This document shows, piece after piece, positions 17,791-27,153 of a stretch of 64,000 nt of DNA. The position numbers were made by a program, and so were the translations under genes. Source of the DNA: Rodentibacter genomosp. 1 (GTDB lineage: Bacteria > Pseudomonadota > Gammaproteobacteria > Enterobacterales > Pasteurellaceae); NCBI RefSeq assembly GCF_001999285.1, contig NZ_MLHN01000007.1, forward strand, positions 86,760 to 150,759, read 5' to 3'. The notes under the pieces are model-generated. The model was given only the letters and a program-made list of their open reading frames with translations, searched no databases and had not been told where the DNA came from. Within the stretch, counting starts at the first letter, position 1; each line of letters starts with the position of its first letter.

Positions 17791-19929
17791 ATGGAAAACC
17801 TTAAATATATTATTGAAGATAGTACAATTGCAGAACTTTTAGGTGTACAAAACTTTTCTACCGATGAGGCTGCTATATTAGAATTAGTGAAAAATGCATA
17901 TGATGCGAATGCTTTAAATTTGACTATGGAATTTATGGGTACAATGTTAAAGATAACTGACGATGGAGATGGAATGGATTCAGAGGATATAAAGAAACAT
18001 TGGATGCATATAGGAAAGAGCAGTAAAGGATATAGTTTTGTTGATATAAATAAAAATGTGAGAGTCCAAGCGGGTTCAAAAGGTGTAGGTAGATTTGCAT
18101 TATCAAGGTTAGGTAAGAATGTACGATTACACAGTAAGAAGATTGAAAAAGATGGTGTTATTTGGGAAACAGATTGGAATAAATCAACATTATATTTAGA
18201 CCATAATATAAAAAATAAAGGTACTTGTATTTTAATAAACAATCTTAGAGAAAAATGGAGTACTAATAGGATAAAAAAATTAAACAAGTACCTTGAAAGA
18301 ACATATCATGATACAGCCATGAAGATTAGAATTAAATCTAATGAATACGATGAATTTATAGGTTTGCATTTTCCAGAACCAGAACCTGGTAAAAACTGTA
18401 GATCAAATATTAAGTTAGAATACGATAAAGGAATTTTATCTATATTAGTATTTTCTGATGAATTTACTAATGAAGCCGAAAAATATTGCCCTAAAATAGA
18501 TTTAAATAAACATATTTCTAAAGTAAACATTATTGATGAACTTGAAGGAAATGATATTATTGACTTATCAGGCTATGATTTAATTAATAAATTAAATGAA
18601 CTTGGCAGATTTTCTGCTAATTTATTTTTTAATCTAAATGCGACAAACTATGATAAAGAAAAGTTTTTATATAAATATCTAAATACAATTGAAAATATTG
18701 AAAGTGGAGTAATTTTATATAGAAATGCTTTTAGTATCTCTTCATTTGAAGGTGAAAAAGATTGGTTAGGATTAGGAAAAAGATCGAGAAAATCACCGGC
18801 AGCAGCATCTCACCCCACTGGTTCCTGGAGAGTCAGAGAAAATCAAATATCAGGGTATGTATTAATTGATAAAAAAATAAATTATATGTTACAAGATCTT
18901 ATGAACAGACAAGGATTGGATGAAAATATATATTATAAGTTATTTGTCCAAATTATATTAATTGGATTGAAAGAGTTTGAAAGATATAGACAAGATATAG
19001 TTAGAGCGATAAATATAAAAAATAAAAAAGAAGAAGAAATATCTACTAATAAAATATCAGATAAAATTGTAAATAATCCTAAAAAATTAGATAAGCTAGA
19101 CGATCGTGATAAAAAACAACTCATTGATGAGCTTAAATCATTCAGACAAGATAGTAAGAAATTTGAAAGAGAGAAATCGGATGTAGAAGCAAGATATAAA
19201 TATGATGTAAGGATCTTAAATGTGCTTGCTACGATTGGACTAAAAGCATCATCTATTGCTCATGAAATGAAGACCGATAGAAACGTGATGTATAGCAATT
19301 GTTCATATATTATTGATGCATTGAAAGAATACGGACTTTGGGAGAAACTTAACCATCCAGAAAACACAAATAAACATCATAAAAACATTCCTTCATTATT
19401 AAAAAGAATGGATGACGTAGGGAAAAAAATTATATCTTTCATGGATACAATGTTAATTGAAATAGAAAAGAAACAATTTAAAACAACCTTACTAAATATT
19501 AAAGAGGTTGTTACAAATATAAAAAATGTTTGGGAAAAAGACTATGGAACAATTAAAATAAATATAGACTCCGAGGAAAATACCATATACAATATATCAG
19601 AGGATCTGGTTAGAGTTATATTAGATAACTTAATTTTAAACAGTATACAGCAAAATGAAACTAATTTTGAATTAAAATTATCAATTAAAATAATTAAACA
19701 TAATGAATTTATTCTTATAATTTATTCAGATAATGGAATTGGACTAGATCACAAATATGTAGTTAATCCTTTTAAGATATTAGAGGTACATGAAACAACA
19801 CGCAATAATGGGCATGGTCTTGGGATGTGGATTGTCAATAACACAATAACTATGACAGGAGGGGAAATAAAAAAAATAGAAGGAAGTAATGGGTTTAAAA
19901 TTGAGTTTACTTTAGGGGATAAAAGCTAA
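17791..19929 (+). CDS. Dual GHKL protein: MORC-type ATPase fused to a histidine-kinase core
   Basis: The 712-residue protein has two GHKL modules. The N-terminal one is MORC/Hsp90/MutL-like: N-box ELVKNAYDAN (31-40), DDGDGMD (57-63) and GSKGVGRFA (95-103). An S5-like transducer region follows, with a basic GKRSRKSP segment and GSWRVRENQISG near residues 325-355. A long charged, probably coiled segment covers about 400-480. The C-terminal module looks like a histidine kinase, with a DHp-like IAHEMKT (His491) and a second ATP site (ILDNLILNSIQ, SDNGIGLD, NNGHGLGMWIV). It may sense foreign DNA or DNA state and pass phosphate to the receiver encoded next. The ATG at 17791 follows GGAG by five bases; the receiver gene overlaps its stop. 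Function is inferred. Confidence 0.85.
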   Translation: MENLKYIIEDSTIAELLGVQNFSTDEAAILELVKNAYDANALNLTMEFMGTMLKITDDGDGMDSEDIKKHWMHIGKSSKGYSFVDINKNVRVQAGSKGVGRFALSRLGKNVRLHSKKIEKDGVIWETDWNKSTLYLDHNIKNKGTCILINNLREKWSTNRIKKLNKYLERTYHDTAMKIRIKSNEYDEFIGLHFPEPEPGKNCRSNIKLEYDKGILSILVFSDEFTNEAEKYCPKIDLNKHISKVNIIDELEGNDIIDLSGYDLINKLNELGRFSANLFFNLNATNYDKEKFLYKYLNTIENIESGVILYRNAFSISSFEGEKDWLGLGKRSRKSPAAASHPTGSWRVRENQISGYVLIDKKINYMLQDLMNRQGLDENIYYKLFVQIILIGLKEFERYRQDIVRAINIKNKKEEEISTNKISDKIVNNPKKLDKLDDRDKKQLIDELKSFRQDSKKFEREKSDVEARYKYDVRILNVLATIGLKASSIAHEMKTDRNVMYSNCSYIIDALKEYGLWEKLNHPENTNKHHKNIPSLLKRMDDVGKKIISFMDTMLIEIEKKQFKTTLLNIKEVVTNIKNVWEKDYGTIKINIDSEENTIYNISEDLVRVILDNLILNSIQQNETNFELKLSIKIIKHNEFILIIYSDNGIGLDHKYVVNPFKILEVHETTRNNGHGLGMWIVNNTITMTGGEIKKIEGSNGFKIEFTLGDKS

Positions 19930-20525
19930 TGGAAAAAATAAAAATTGTTTATATTGATGATGTTCCAGATGCAGCATTATCAAGTTATTTAGACAAATAT
20001 AAAATTGAAGGCTATCAGATTGAGTCAATAGATATAGAATTTGATCCTAAAAATGGATATGAGAGTCTTATACAAAATAATGACGTCTTATCTGCAAATA
20101 TAATTTTTATTGACTCTAGACTATTTGAGAATAGAGATCCAACTCAAAGAAAATTTACTGGAGAAGAATTTAAACTAATATTTAAGAAAATATTTCCCTT
20201 TATAGAAGTTATTGTAATAACTCAGAATACTATCCAAGATGGATACCAAACTATTGCGAAATATAACTCAAAAAATCAAAAAGACGCTAATGAATATTAT
20301 AGTTCGATTATTCCTTATAAAATAAAAGAAGCGATAAAAAACATTAATGAGTCACGAAAAATAATGGATATTATTAGGAACAATCGCTCATGGGATAATT
20401 ACTTTTTTGTTGAAAAGCTTACTAATTCATTAAACGGAATTGTCTCATATGATGAACTTAAAAAAGAGGATATTGATAATATTGTAAGTTTATTTAAAGA
20501 GATTAAAGGTAGTATAGATGACTGA
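19929..20525 (+). CDS. Receiver-like (CheY-type) response regulator protein
   Basis: The 198-residue protein looks like a divergent phospho-receiver. Strand one ends in the acidic pair D10-D11 (IKIVYIDD), the likely phospho-acceptor is D62 (ANIIFIDSR), and the switch threonine is T98 (VIVITQN). The usual Lys-Pro after strand five is replaced by IIPYKIKEA, so the conserved lysine is shifted (perhaps K131) or missing. The last 60 residues are helical and show no DNA-binding motif. Its ATG overlaps the stop of the dual-GHKL gene by one base and its end overlaps the HNH gene, so a stoichiometric partnership is likely. Partner and output are inferred. Confidence 0.7.
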   Translation: MEKIKIVYIDDVPDAALSSYLDKYKIEGYQIESIDIEFDPKNGYESLIQNNDVLSANIIFIDSRLFENRDPTQRKFTGEEFKLIFKKIFPFIEVIVITQNTIQDGYQTIAKYNSKNQKDANEYYSSIIPYKIKEAIKNINESRKIMDIIRNNRSWDNYFFVEKLTNSLNGIVSYDELKKEDIDNIVSLFKEIKGSIDD

Positions 20526-21147
20526 TTACAGAAACACAGAATATTGTCCCAATTTAAATAATATTCTGGTATCGAAGCAAAGTGTAAAGAGTTTAATTTT
20601 AAATGATCATCCTAGGGCAAAAGACATGCATACTTACATAAGTAATAATAGTTATAACTATAAAAATGTATTTTTAGAAGCCTACAATCACAAATGCTCA
20701 TATTGTGGAGTGTCAATTGAACTATTACCCAAACGTTACTTTGAAATAGATCACTTCTTATATAAAAAATCTCCTAAATTTAAGACAAAGGCAAACGCTG
20801 GAAATATAGATAACCTTGTACTGGCTTGTCATGACTGTAACCATAATAAACTTGATTTTGATGTTGAAAGTAATAATTGTGTTAATTTACATCCAGACTT
20901 GAGCTCCATAAAAGATACATTTACTAGAGACGATAAGTATTATATAAGAGTATCCCCCAAATTTCTAGGAAATATACACATAGAGGAATTTTATAGAAAG
21001 TTAAAACTTGATTCTGAAGTTCATAGATTAGACTATTTATTAATGAATCTTATAGGTTTCCAAAAAAAGTATAAAAGCAATACAAATTTATATACAAAAC
21101 TTGGAGAAGTAATTCAAATTTTAAGAGTAACAAGAAATACATTCTGA
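20518..21147 (+). CDS. HNH endonuclease (zinc-knuckle type)
   Basis: The 209-residue protein contains a classic HNH nuclease core. A CxxC pair (C60, C63) is followed by EIDHFLYKK (D78-H79), NIDNLVLAC (N99) and CHDCNHNKLD (C104, C107 and H109). The four cysteines should hold a structural zinc ion while the histidines and asparagine bind the catalytic metal. The arrangement resembles PtuB-type HNH proteins of Septu and retron defence systems, and other restriction HNHs. It overlaps the receiver gene by eight bases and is the only nuclease in the operon, so it is the likely effector. A uridine-rich leader or separate promoter was not seen. Confidence 0.85.
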   Translation: MTDYRNTEYCPNLNNILVSKQSVKSLILNDHPRAKDMHTYISNNSYNYKNVFLEAYNHKCSYCGVSIELLPKRYFEIDHFLYKKSPKFKTKANAGNIDNLVLACHDCNHNKLDFDVESNNCVNLHPDLSSIKDTFTRDDKYYIRVSPKFLGNIHIEEFYRKLKLDSEVHRLDYLLMNLIGFQKKYKSNTNLYTKLGEVIQILRVTRNTF

Positions 21148-21267
21148 TGACTAAAGTCTAGAAGATAAAACCTAATCTAGTTGTTTACTCTTAAGGTTCA
21201 ATTAACGTCAGATTGGTTTTTTCTTCTACAGCTAATCTTCCACACAATTTTACCTTATCTTATATCC

Positions 21268-21302
21268 AATAAAAATGGCAGCAAATCGCTATTTTTGCAG
21301 CC
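21268..21302 (-). terminator. Terminator of srmB
   Basis: On the minus strand GGCTGCAAA (21294-21302) pairs, with one mismatch, with TTTGCTGCC (21277-21285), followed by ATTTTTATT. It lies eight bases after the srmB stop. The stretch 21148-21267 between the island and this point contains no gene that I can recognise. Confidence 0.7.
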
Positions 21303-21309
21303 ATGTTGA

Positions 21310-22650
21310 TTATGGTAGTTCTGAGTTTGTTGGATTTTCACTACTACTCGCCTTTCTCCGCTTCCCAATATTTTTCGTATCCTTGTGCCGCAATTTCACT
21401 TTTTTCTTCGCCGCCTCTTTTTTCTTTTCTTCCCGTTTTGTTTTGATACGGGCCTTTTGTTTTTTACTCACCGATTTAATTTCACCGTCTTTCGGTGGTT
21501 TGGTGCGGGGTTCCAAGCCTTCCAAAACACGGGCTTTTAATATTTCTTCCGTATAACGCTTAATTTTGCCGAGTAATTTATAATCGTGGGCTTCCACAAA
21601 AGATACCGCAGTGCCTTTTTTGCCTGCTCGAGCGGTGCGCCCAATACGGTGTAGATAAGTATCCGCACTATATGGCAAATCAAAATTCATCACATGGCTG
21701 ACATCATCAATATCAATACCTCGAGCCGCTACATCCGTTGCCACTAATACTGTCACCACACCCAATTTTAATTTATCAATGGCATTATTACGTTGGGTTT
21801 GAGCCATTTCACCTTCCAAGTAAGCGGAACGAATACCCCGTTTACGCAAGGTTTCGGAAAGTTCTCGGGCATTTTCACGGCGACGCACAAAAATAATGCC
21901 TCGGCTTACTTTTTCTGTTTCAATAAAACGAGCCAATAATTTCACTTTGTGTTCATAACTATCGGCGTGGTAATACCACTGATTGATTTTTTTCCGTTCA
22001 CGGCGGCTTGGTTCGGCATCTACTTGCACGGGATCATTAAGCAGACGTTCGGCAAAATCCACCAATAATTCCCCCTCTAAGGTTGCTGAAAATAATAAGG
22101 TTTGTTTACGCCAACGGGTTTCCGCCGCAATTTTTTCCGCATCTTGTCCAAAGCCCATTTGCAACATTCTGTCTGCTTCATCAAAAATTAAGATTTCCAC
22201 CGAACGACAATCAAAATTCTCTTCTTGAATATATTGCAATAAACGCCCTGGGGTCGCCACCACCAAATCTTGATTGGTATTGAAAACTTCACCATGGTTT
22301 TGATAGGCCACACCGCCGGTGATGGTAGCGATGTTTAAATGGGTAAATTGTGCTAATTCTTCCGCCTGTTGTGCCACCTGCATCGCCAGCTCACGGGTTG
22401 GGGTTAATACAAGAATACGTGGCGGGCCGGGTTTACGACGTGGATAATCAAGCAGATGTTGCAATGCCGGTAAGAGAAATGCTGCCGTTTTTCCTGTTCC
22501 CGTTGGGGCAGAACCTAACACATCACGGGCTTCCATTGCTGCCGGAATCGCATTCAATTGAATCGCTGTTGGACGTGAATACCCTTTTTTTTCAAGCGCT
22601 TGAAGAAGTTCAGGGGAAAGATCGAATTGTTCAAATTGGGGAAAATTCAT
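21310..22650 (-). CDS. srmB: DEAD-box RNA helicase SrmB
   Basis: SrmB is an ATP-dependent RNA helicase that helps early 50S ribosome assembly. The full set of motifs is present: the Q motif near residue 30, APTGTGKT (Walker A), PTRELA, VATPGRLL, DEAD, SAT and the C-terminal HRIGRTARAG. The tail from about residue 380 is lysine/arginine-rich, as expected for RNA binding. The assignment among DEAD proteins rests on the N-terminus (FDLSPELLQALEKKGYSRPT) and on the divergent trmN6 neighbour, the same pairing as E. coli srmB-yfiC. Length is 446 residues. It is transcribed toward the island and has its own terminator. Confidence 0.92.
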   Translation of the reverse strand: MNFPQFEQFDLSPELLQALEKKGYSRPTAIQLNAIPAAMEARDVLGSAPTGTGKTAAFLLPALQHLLDYPRRKPGPPRILVLTPTRELAMQVAQQAEELAQFTHLNIATITGGVAYQNHGEVFNTNQDLVVATPGRLLQYIQEENFDCRSVEILIFDEADRMLQMGFGQDAEKIAAETRWRKQTLLFSATLEGELLVDFAERLLNDPVQVDAEPSRRERKKINQWYYHADSYEHKVKLLARFIETEKVSRGIIFVRRRENARELSETLRKRGIRSAYLEGEMAQTQRNNAIDKLKLGVVTVLVATDVAARGIDIDDVSHVMNFDLPYSADTYLHRIGRTARAGKKGTAVSFVEAHDYKLLGKIKRYTEEILKARVLEGLEPRTKPPKDGEIKSVSKKQKARIKTKREEKKKEAAKKKVKLRHKDTKNIGKRRKASSSENPTNSELP

Positions 22651-22750
22651 TATTGTATGGTTATTTGTTAAAATTGGCGCAAATTATACCTGAAAAGCCT
22701 CGAAATGACTAAAAATAAACAGGAAAGTGCGGTCAATTTAAGAAATATTT

Positions 22751-23449
22751 ATGAGTAGTTTCACCTTTAAACAATTTCACATTAATCAGCAACATTGCGC
22801 AATGAAAGTAGGTACGGACGGTATTTTACTGGGGGCGTGGGCTGACACAAATCATTGTAAAAATATACTGGATATGGGAAGCGGAACAGGCTTGCTGGCA
22901 TTAATGCTTGCACAACGCAGTACGTCAGATTGCCAAATTCATGCCGTTGAATTAGATCCTGCCGCCGCACAACAAGCACAAGAAAATATTACGCTTTCAC
23001 CTTGGAAATCACGTATAAATTTGGTTCAGGGAGATGTGCAACATTTTTTATCCGACACAAAAGAAACCTTTGATCTCATTGTCGCCAATCCTCCCTATTT
23101 TGAACAAGGCGTGGAATGTAAAAACGAAGAACGAGAGTTAGCCCGTTATACTACACAAAGTCATTTAGATTGGCTAACCTGGGCGGCTAAACGCTTATCT
23201 GAAAAGGGAAAAATCAGTTTTGTGTTACCCTATGAAGCAGCAAAAACCCTCGAAAAACTGACCGCTCTTTGTTGTGTCAAACAAACGGAAGTCATCACAA
23301 AAATCGGAAAATCGCCACAAAGAATGTTAATCACCTTTTCCAAACAATCACAAAAATTAGTGCATGAGCAAATCGTGATTTACGATGAAAAAAACCGTTA
23401 TACCAAGGAATTTACCGAATTAACGAAGGATTTTTATTTGAAATTTTAA
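22751..23449 (+). CDS. trmN6: tRNA1(Val) (adenine(37)-N6)-methyltransferase
   Basis: TrmN6 (YfiC) methylates A37 of tRNA1-Val using S-adenosylmethionine. The SAM site DMGSGTG is at residues 41-47 and the catalytic NPPY at 113-116 (VANPPYFEQG), in a 232-residue Rossmann protein of normal length. It is divergent from srmB with 100 bp between them, including an uptake signal. A bidirectional terminator follows. Confidence 0.93.
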   Translation: MSSFTFKQFHINQQHCAMKVGTDGILLGAWADTNHCKNILDMGSGTGLLALMLAQRSTSDCQIHAVELDPAAAQQAQENITLSPWKSRINLVQGDVQHFLSDTKETFDLIVANPPYFEQGVECKNEERELARYTTQSHLDWLTWAAKRLSEKGKISFVLPYEAAKTLEKLTALCCVKQTEVITKIGKSPQRMLITFSKQSQKLVHEQIVIYDEKNRYTKEFTELTKDFYLKF

Positions 23450-23451
23450 TA

Positions 23452-23490
23452 ATAAAGGCAGCCTTAAATTCCCAAGGTTGCCTTTATTCT
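23452..23490. terminator. Bidirectional terminator between trmN6 and pnuC
   Basis: AAAGGCA (23454-23460) pairs with TGCCTTT (23479-23485), and the inner bases extend the stem (GCCTT with AAGGT). It separates two convergent genes. Confidence 0.75.
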
Positions 23491-23516
23491 CTCTAAAGTG
23501 CGGTTGTTTTTTTTCC

Positions 23517-24188
23517 TTATTTTGACAATTTCGTCCAGTTGTAATAACCGTAAAGGGAGTTCAGTAAATACGCACTGTACATTAAATACATCGCCGGTGT
23601 TTCCGCCCATAAAATAATAGAAAGAATATTAAGGACAATCCACAACAGCCATTGTTCACGATAACGCAAAATCATCAGCAACTGGGCTGCCACCACGATA
23701 ATGGTCGTTAAGCCGTCTAACCCAGTTGAACTTCCGCCCGCCGTCTGCAAGGCTTGAACAAATAAAAGCGTACCAATACCAATAAAAAGTGCGAGGGCAA
23801 TCCAACCTTGTGGAGAGAGTGCCTTTGCCACCACGCTTTCGCCGCCATTGTCATTTTGCATATTATTTTTCCACATGAAATAGCCGATAAACTGTGCCGG
23901 CAAATAGACATAAAGTACGGTGTTCATTTCCCCTAAGAAATTTTGCCCCCATGCCACATAGAAATAGGTATAAGCAAAAATCAAGCCGAAGAAATAGTTA
24001 CTGATTTTCCCTTTACTCACCAATACCACACATAAAATGCCTGAAATACCGGAAATCATTGCCAGCCATGAATCGGGTGCTTGCACATACGCCCAAATTT
24101 GCGCCATGATAAATACCACCAGCCAGACCACTTCAAAAGGCTTCCAACCGGATAAAAACTCCCGTTTAAGACGTTCAGACCAATCCAT
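23517..24188 (-). CDS. pnuC: Nicotinamide riboside transporter PnuC
   Basis: PnuC is an inner-membrane facilitator for nicotinamide riboside, which NadR then traps by phosphorylation. This is the core of V-factor (NAD precursor) use in Pasteurellaceae. The 223-residue protein has about seven hydrophobic helices and family features such as SNYFFGLIFAYTYFYVAWG and QLLMILRYREQWLLWI. The ATG at 24188 follows GGAGTAAAAA. It is divergent from rapA. Confidence 0.94.
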   Translation of the reverse strand: MDWSERLKREFLSGWKPFEVVWLVVFIMAQIWAYVQAPDSWLAMISGISGILCVVLVSKGKISNYFFGLIFAYTYFYVAWGQNFLGEMNTVLYVYLPAQFIGYFMWKNNMQNDNGGESVVAKALSPQGWIALALFIGIGTLLFVQALQTAGGSSTGLDGLTTIIVVAAQLLMILRYREQWLLWIVLNILSIILWAETPAMYLMYSAYLLNSLYGYYNWTKLSK

Positions 24189-24367
24189 TTTTTACTCCAT
24201 AATAATGAAAAAAACCGCGCCATTTTTGCACCGCACTTTGGCAAAGTAAAGCATAGAATCAGAACAATCGCCACGATTGTGATAGAGATCACAGTTTTCA
24301 TTGCTTTCCCTTTGAATCGGGCTACAATAGCCGCCCGAATTTTAATGAATGAAAAATAGAGAATTGT

Positions 24368-27151
24368 ATGACACCTTTTGCCCTTGGTCAGCGTTGGTTA
24401 AGCGGAAGTGAAAATAACCTTGGATTAGGCACTGTTACTGCTTTTGATATGCGTACTGTGACGTTGCATTTTCCTGCCTCTGACGAAACGCGTATTTATT
24501 CTATCGCTCAAGCCCCTCTCACCCGCATTCAATTTAACAAAGGTGAAACCTTAAATCATAAAGACGGTTGGCAAGGCAAGATTGTGGATATTCAAAGCAT
24601 GAACGGCTTGAATTTTTATTTGGTAGAAAATCCGCAAGGTGAACAAGTGATCGTTCAAGAAAGTGATATTTCACCGCTTATTTCCTTTAGTTCGGCGAAA
24701 GATCGCCTCTTTTCCGCACAGTTAGATCGTAGCCATCATTTTGCGTTGCGTTATCGTACCCTCAAGCACCAACAAGCCCAATTTCAATCGCCATTACGTG
24801 GTTTACGCGGTATTCGTGCCGGTTTAATTCCCCATCAATTGCATATTGCCGCTGAAGTGGGCAACCGAGTGAATCCCCGAGTATTGCTTGCCGATGAAGT
24901 AGGATTAGGTAAAACTATTGAAGCCGGTATGATTTTACAAAATCAACTGTTTGCCGAAAAAGTTCAACGTGTATTAGTGCTTGTGCCGGAAACGTTACAA
25001 CATCAATGGCTGGTTGAGATGTTGCGCCGATTTAATTTGCATTTTTCACTGTTTGATGAAGAACGCTGTGAGGATTTTACTATCAGTGGTGAAAATCCTT
25101 TTAGCTCGGAATCGCTGATTATTTGTGCCTTAGATTGGTTAGTGAATTCACCAAAACGTGCCGAACAAGCCCTTGATGCAGGTTTTGATTGCCTTATTGT
25201 GGATGAAGCCCATCATTTAGCTTGGTCAGAGGATTCCCCTAGCCGTGCATATTTATATGTAGAACAACTTACGAAGGTCATTCCTTCTGTATTATTACTC
25301 ACCGCCACACCGGAACAATTAGGGCAAGCAAGCCATTTTGCCCGATTACGATTACTCGATCCCGAACGCTTTTTTGATTATGCGACTTTTCAAAAAGAGC
25401 AACAAAATTACCAACCGGTGGCGCAAGCAGTGCAATCTTTACTGGAAGATAAACCACTAAGTGCGGTCGAAAAAAATCAGATTTCTCAATTGCTGGGAGA
25501 ACAAAATACCGCTCAACTTTTTCAAGACATTAATAATTCTAATGAAGAAGCACAATCAGCACGCCAAACCTTAATCCAAAATTTGATTGATCGCCATGGC
25601 ACAAGCCGAGTGTTATTCCGCAATACACGCCAAGGGGTGAAAGGTTTTCCTCGGCGTATTTATCACCCGATCACGTTAACCGTTGAAAATATCGCTCAAG
25701 TGGAAGAGGTGAAAACACAATGGTTGTTGGATTTTGTAAAAACACAACGTGATAAAAAAATCTTTGTGATTTGCCAATATGCGCAAACAGCCATTCACCT
25801 TGAACAGCATTTACGGGAGAAAGAAGGGATTCGAGCCACGGTTTTCCACGAAAACATGTCAATTATTGAACGTGACCGTGCTGCTGCTTATTTTTCTGAT
25901 GTAGAACACGGCGCACAGGTGTTACTCAGTTCCAGCATTGGCTCAGAGGGGCGCAATTTCCAGTTTGCGGATACGTTAGTCTTATTTGATTTGCCACAAA
26001 ATCCTGATTTACTTGAACAATGTATCGGGCGTCTAGATCGCATCGGTCAGCAAAATGATGTGCAAATTTATGTGCCTTGTGTGGAAAAATCCGCCGATGA
26101 TGTATTGGCTCGCTGGTATCACGAAGGATTGAATGCCTTTGAACAAACCACACCGATGGGAATGGCATTATTTGAACAGTTTGCAGAATCGCTACAAAAA
26201 GTGCGGTCAAATTCAACCGCACTTTCAGAGCTAGATAACCTCATTGCAGATACCAAACAAGCACGCGAAAAACTCAAAATCGCCTTGGAACAAGGACGTG
26301 ATCGCCTATTAGAATTAAACTCCAATGGTGGCGAACAGGCAAAACAGTTAGCCCATGCTATCGCTGCACAAGATAATGAGGTAGAACTCGTCAATTTTGC
26401 CCTAAACTTGTTTGATATTATTGGGGTAGAACAAGAGGATCTTGGTGAAAACAGCATTGTACTTACCCCTACCGGCACAATGCTTGTACCGGATTTTCCG
26501 GGCTTAAAAGAAGAAGGCGTGACAGTCACCTTTGATCGCAATCTTGCCCTTGCCCGTGAAGAATTGGAATTTTTAACCTGGGATCACCCAATGATTCGCC
26601 AAGGAATTGATCTCATCGCCTCCGGCGATATTGGGAAAGCGGCAATGGCATTGCTGATTAACAAGCAATTACCTGCCGGCACATTATTATTAGAATTAAT
26701 TTATGTAGTAGAATCACAATCGCCGAAAGGATTGCAGCTCAATCGTTTCCTACCACCTACGCCGATCCGCTTGCTAATTGATAACAAGGGCAATAATATT
26801 GCAGAACAGGTTGAATTTGAGAACCTTCACACCAAATTGAAACCTCTTGGTAAAGTAGTGGCTAACAAAATGATCAAAATGGCACGCCCGACTTTAGAAC
26901 AGTTACTTGTTCAGGGCGAAAAGCAAATCCAGCCCCTTGCTCAATCTTATGTTACCCAAGCACAACAATTAGCAAATCAAAGGTTGAGTGAAGAAATCAA
27001 CCGATTACAAGCCTTACAAAAGGTGAATAAAAATATCCGCCAAAGTGAAATTGAGATTTTAGTGGCACAACGTGATGAAGCTTTAGAAACATTGGCAAAA
27101 GCAACCTGGCGATTGGATAGCCTTCGGGTTATCGTCACCAATAAGGAATAA
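24368..27151 (+). CDS. rapA: RNA polymerase-associated ATPase RapA
   Basis: RapA is a Swi2/Snf2-type ATPase that binds RNA polymerase and helps recycle it after termination. The N-terminal Tudor-like domains (about 1-110) are followed by helicase motifs: DEVGLGKT near residue 178, [23 protein letters not shown], and later [23 protein letters not shown] and GRLDRIGQ. A spacer in the helicase region is shorter than in E. coli, giving 927 residues versus 968, which I recall is typical for Haemophilus. An inverted pair of uptake signals lies inside the coding sequence at 26198-26225. The end overlaps the first possible rluA start. Confidence 0.96.
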   Translation: MTPFALGQRWLSGSENNLGLGTVTAFDMRTVTLHFPASDETRIYSIAQAPLTRIQFNKGETLNHKDGWQGKIVDIQSMNGLNFYLVENPQGEQVIVQESDISPLISFSSAKDRLFSAQLDRSHHFALRYRTLKHQQAQFQSPLRGLRGIRAGLIPHQLHIAAEVGNRVNPRVLLADEVGLGKTIEAGMILQNQLFAEKVQRVLVLVPETLQHQWLVEMLRRFNLHFSLFDEERCEDFTISGENPFSSESLIICALDWLVNSPKRAEQALDAGFDCLIVDEAHHLAWSEDSPSRAYLYVEQLTKVIPSVLLLTATPEQLGQASHFARLRLLDPERFFDYATFQKEQQNYQPVAQAVQSLLEDKPLSAVEKNQISQLLGEQNTAQLFQDINNSNEEAQSARQTLIQNLIDRHGTSRVLFRNTRQGVKGFPRRIYHPITLTVENIAQVEEVKTQWLLDFVKTQRDKKIFVICQYAQTAIHLEQHLREKEGIRATVFHENMSIIERDRAAAYFSDVEHGAQVLLSSSIGSEGRNFQFADTLVLFDLPQNPDLLEQCIGRLDRIGQQNDVQIYVPCVEKSADDVLARWYHEGLNAFEQTTPMGMALFEQFAESLQKVRSNSTALSELDNLIADTKQAREKLKIALEQGRDRLLELNSNGGEQAKQLAHAIAAQDNEVELVNFALNLFDIIGVEQEDLGENSIVLTPTGTMLVPDFPGLKEEGVTVTFDRNLALAREELEFLTWDHPMIRQGIDLIASGDIGKAAMALLINKQLPAGTLLLELIYVVESQSPKGLQLNRFLPPTPIRLLIDNKGNNIAEQVEFENLHTKLKPLGKVVANKMIKMARPTLEQLLVQGEKQIQPLAQSYVTQAQQLANQRLSEEINRLQALQKVNKNIRQSEIEILVAQRDEALETLAKATWRLDSLRVIVTNKE

Positions 27152-27153
27152 TG

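Noticed and set aside
17751..18287. 178-codon minus-strand open frame inside the dual-GHKL gene
   Set aside because: It is antisense to clear GHKL motifs, hydrophobic because of AT-rich complement codons, and has no ribosome-binding site.
24056..24301. 81-codon minus-strand frame with a hydrophobic start overlapping pnuC
   Set aside because: A GGGAAA lies upstream, but most of the frame overlaps the pnuC coding sequence in another phase. No family is recognised. A leader peptide for pnuC is conceivable but unsupported.
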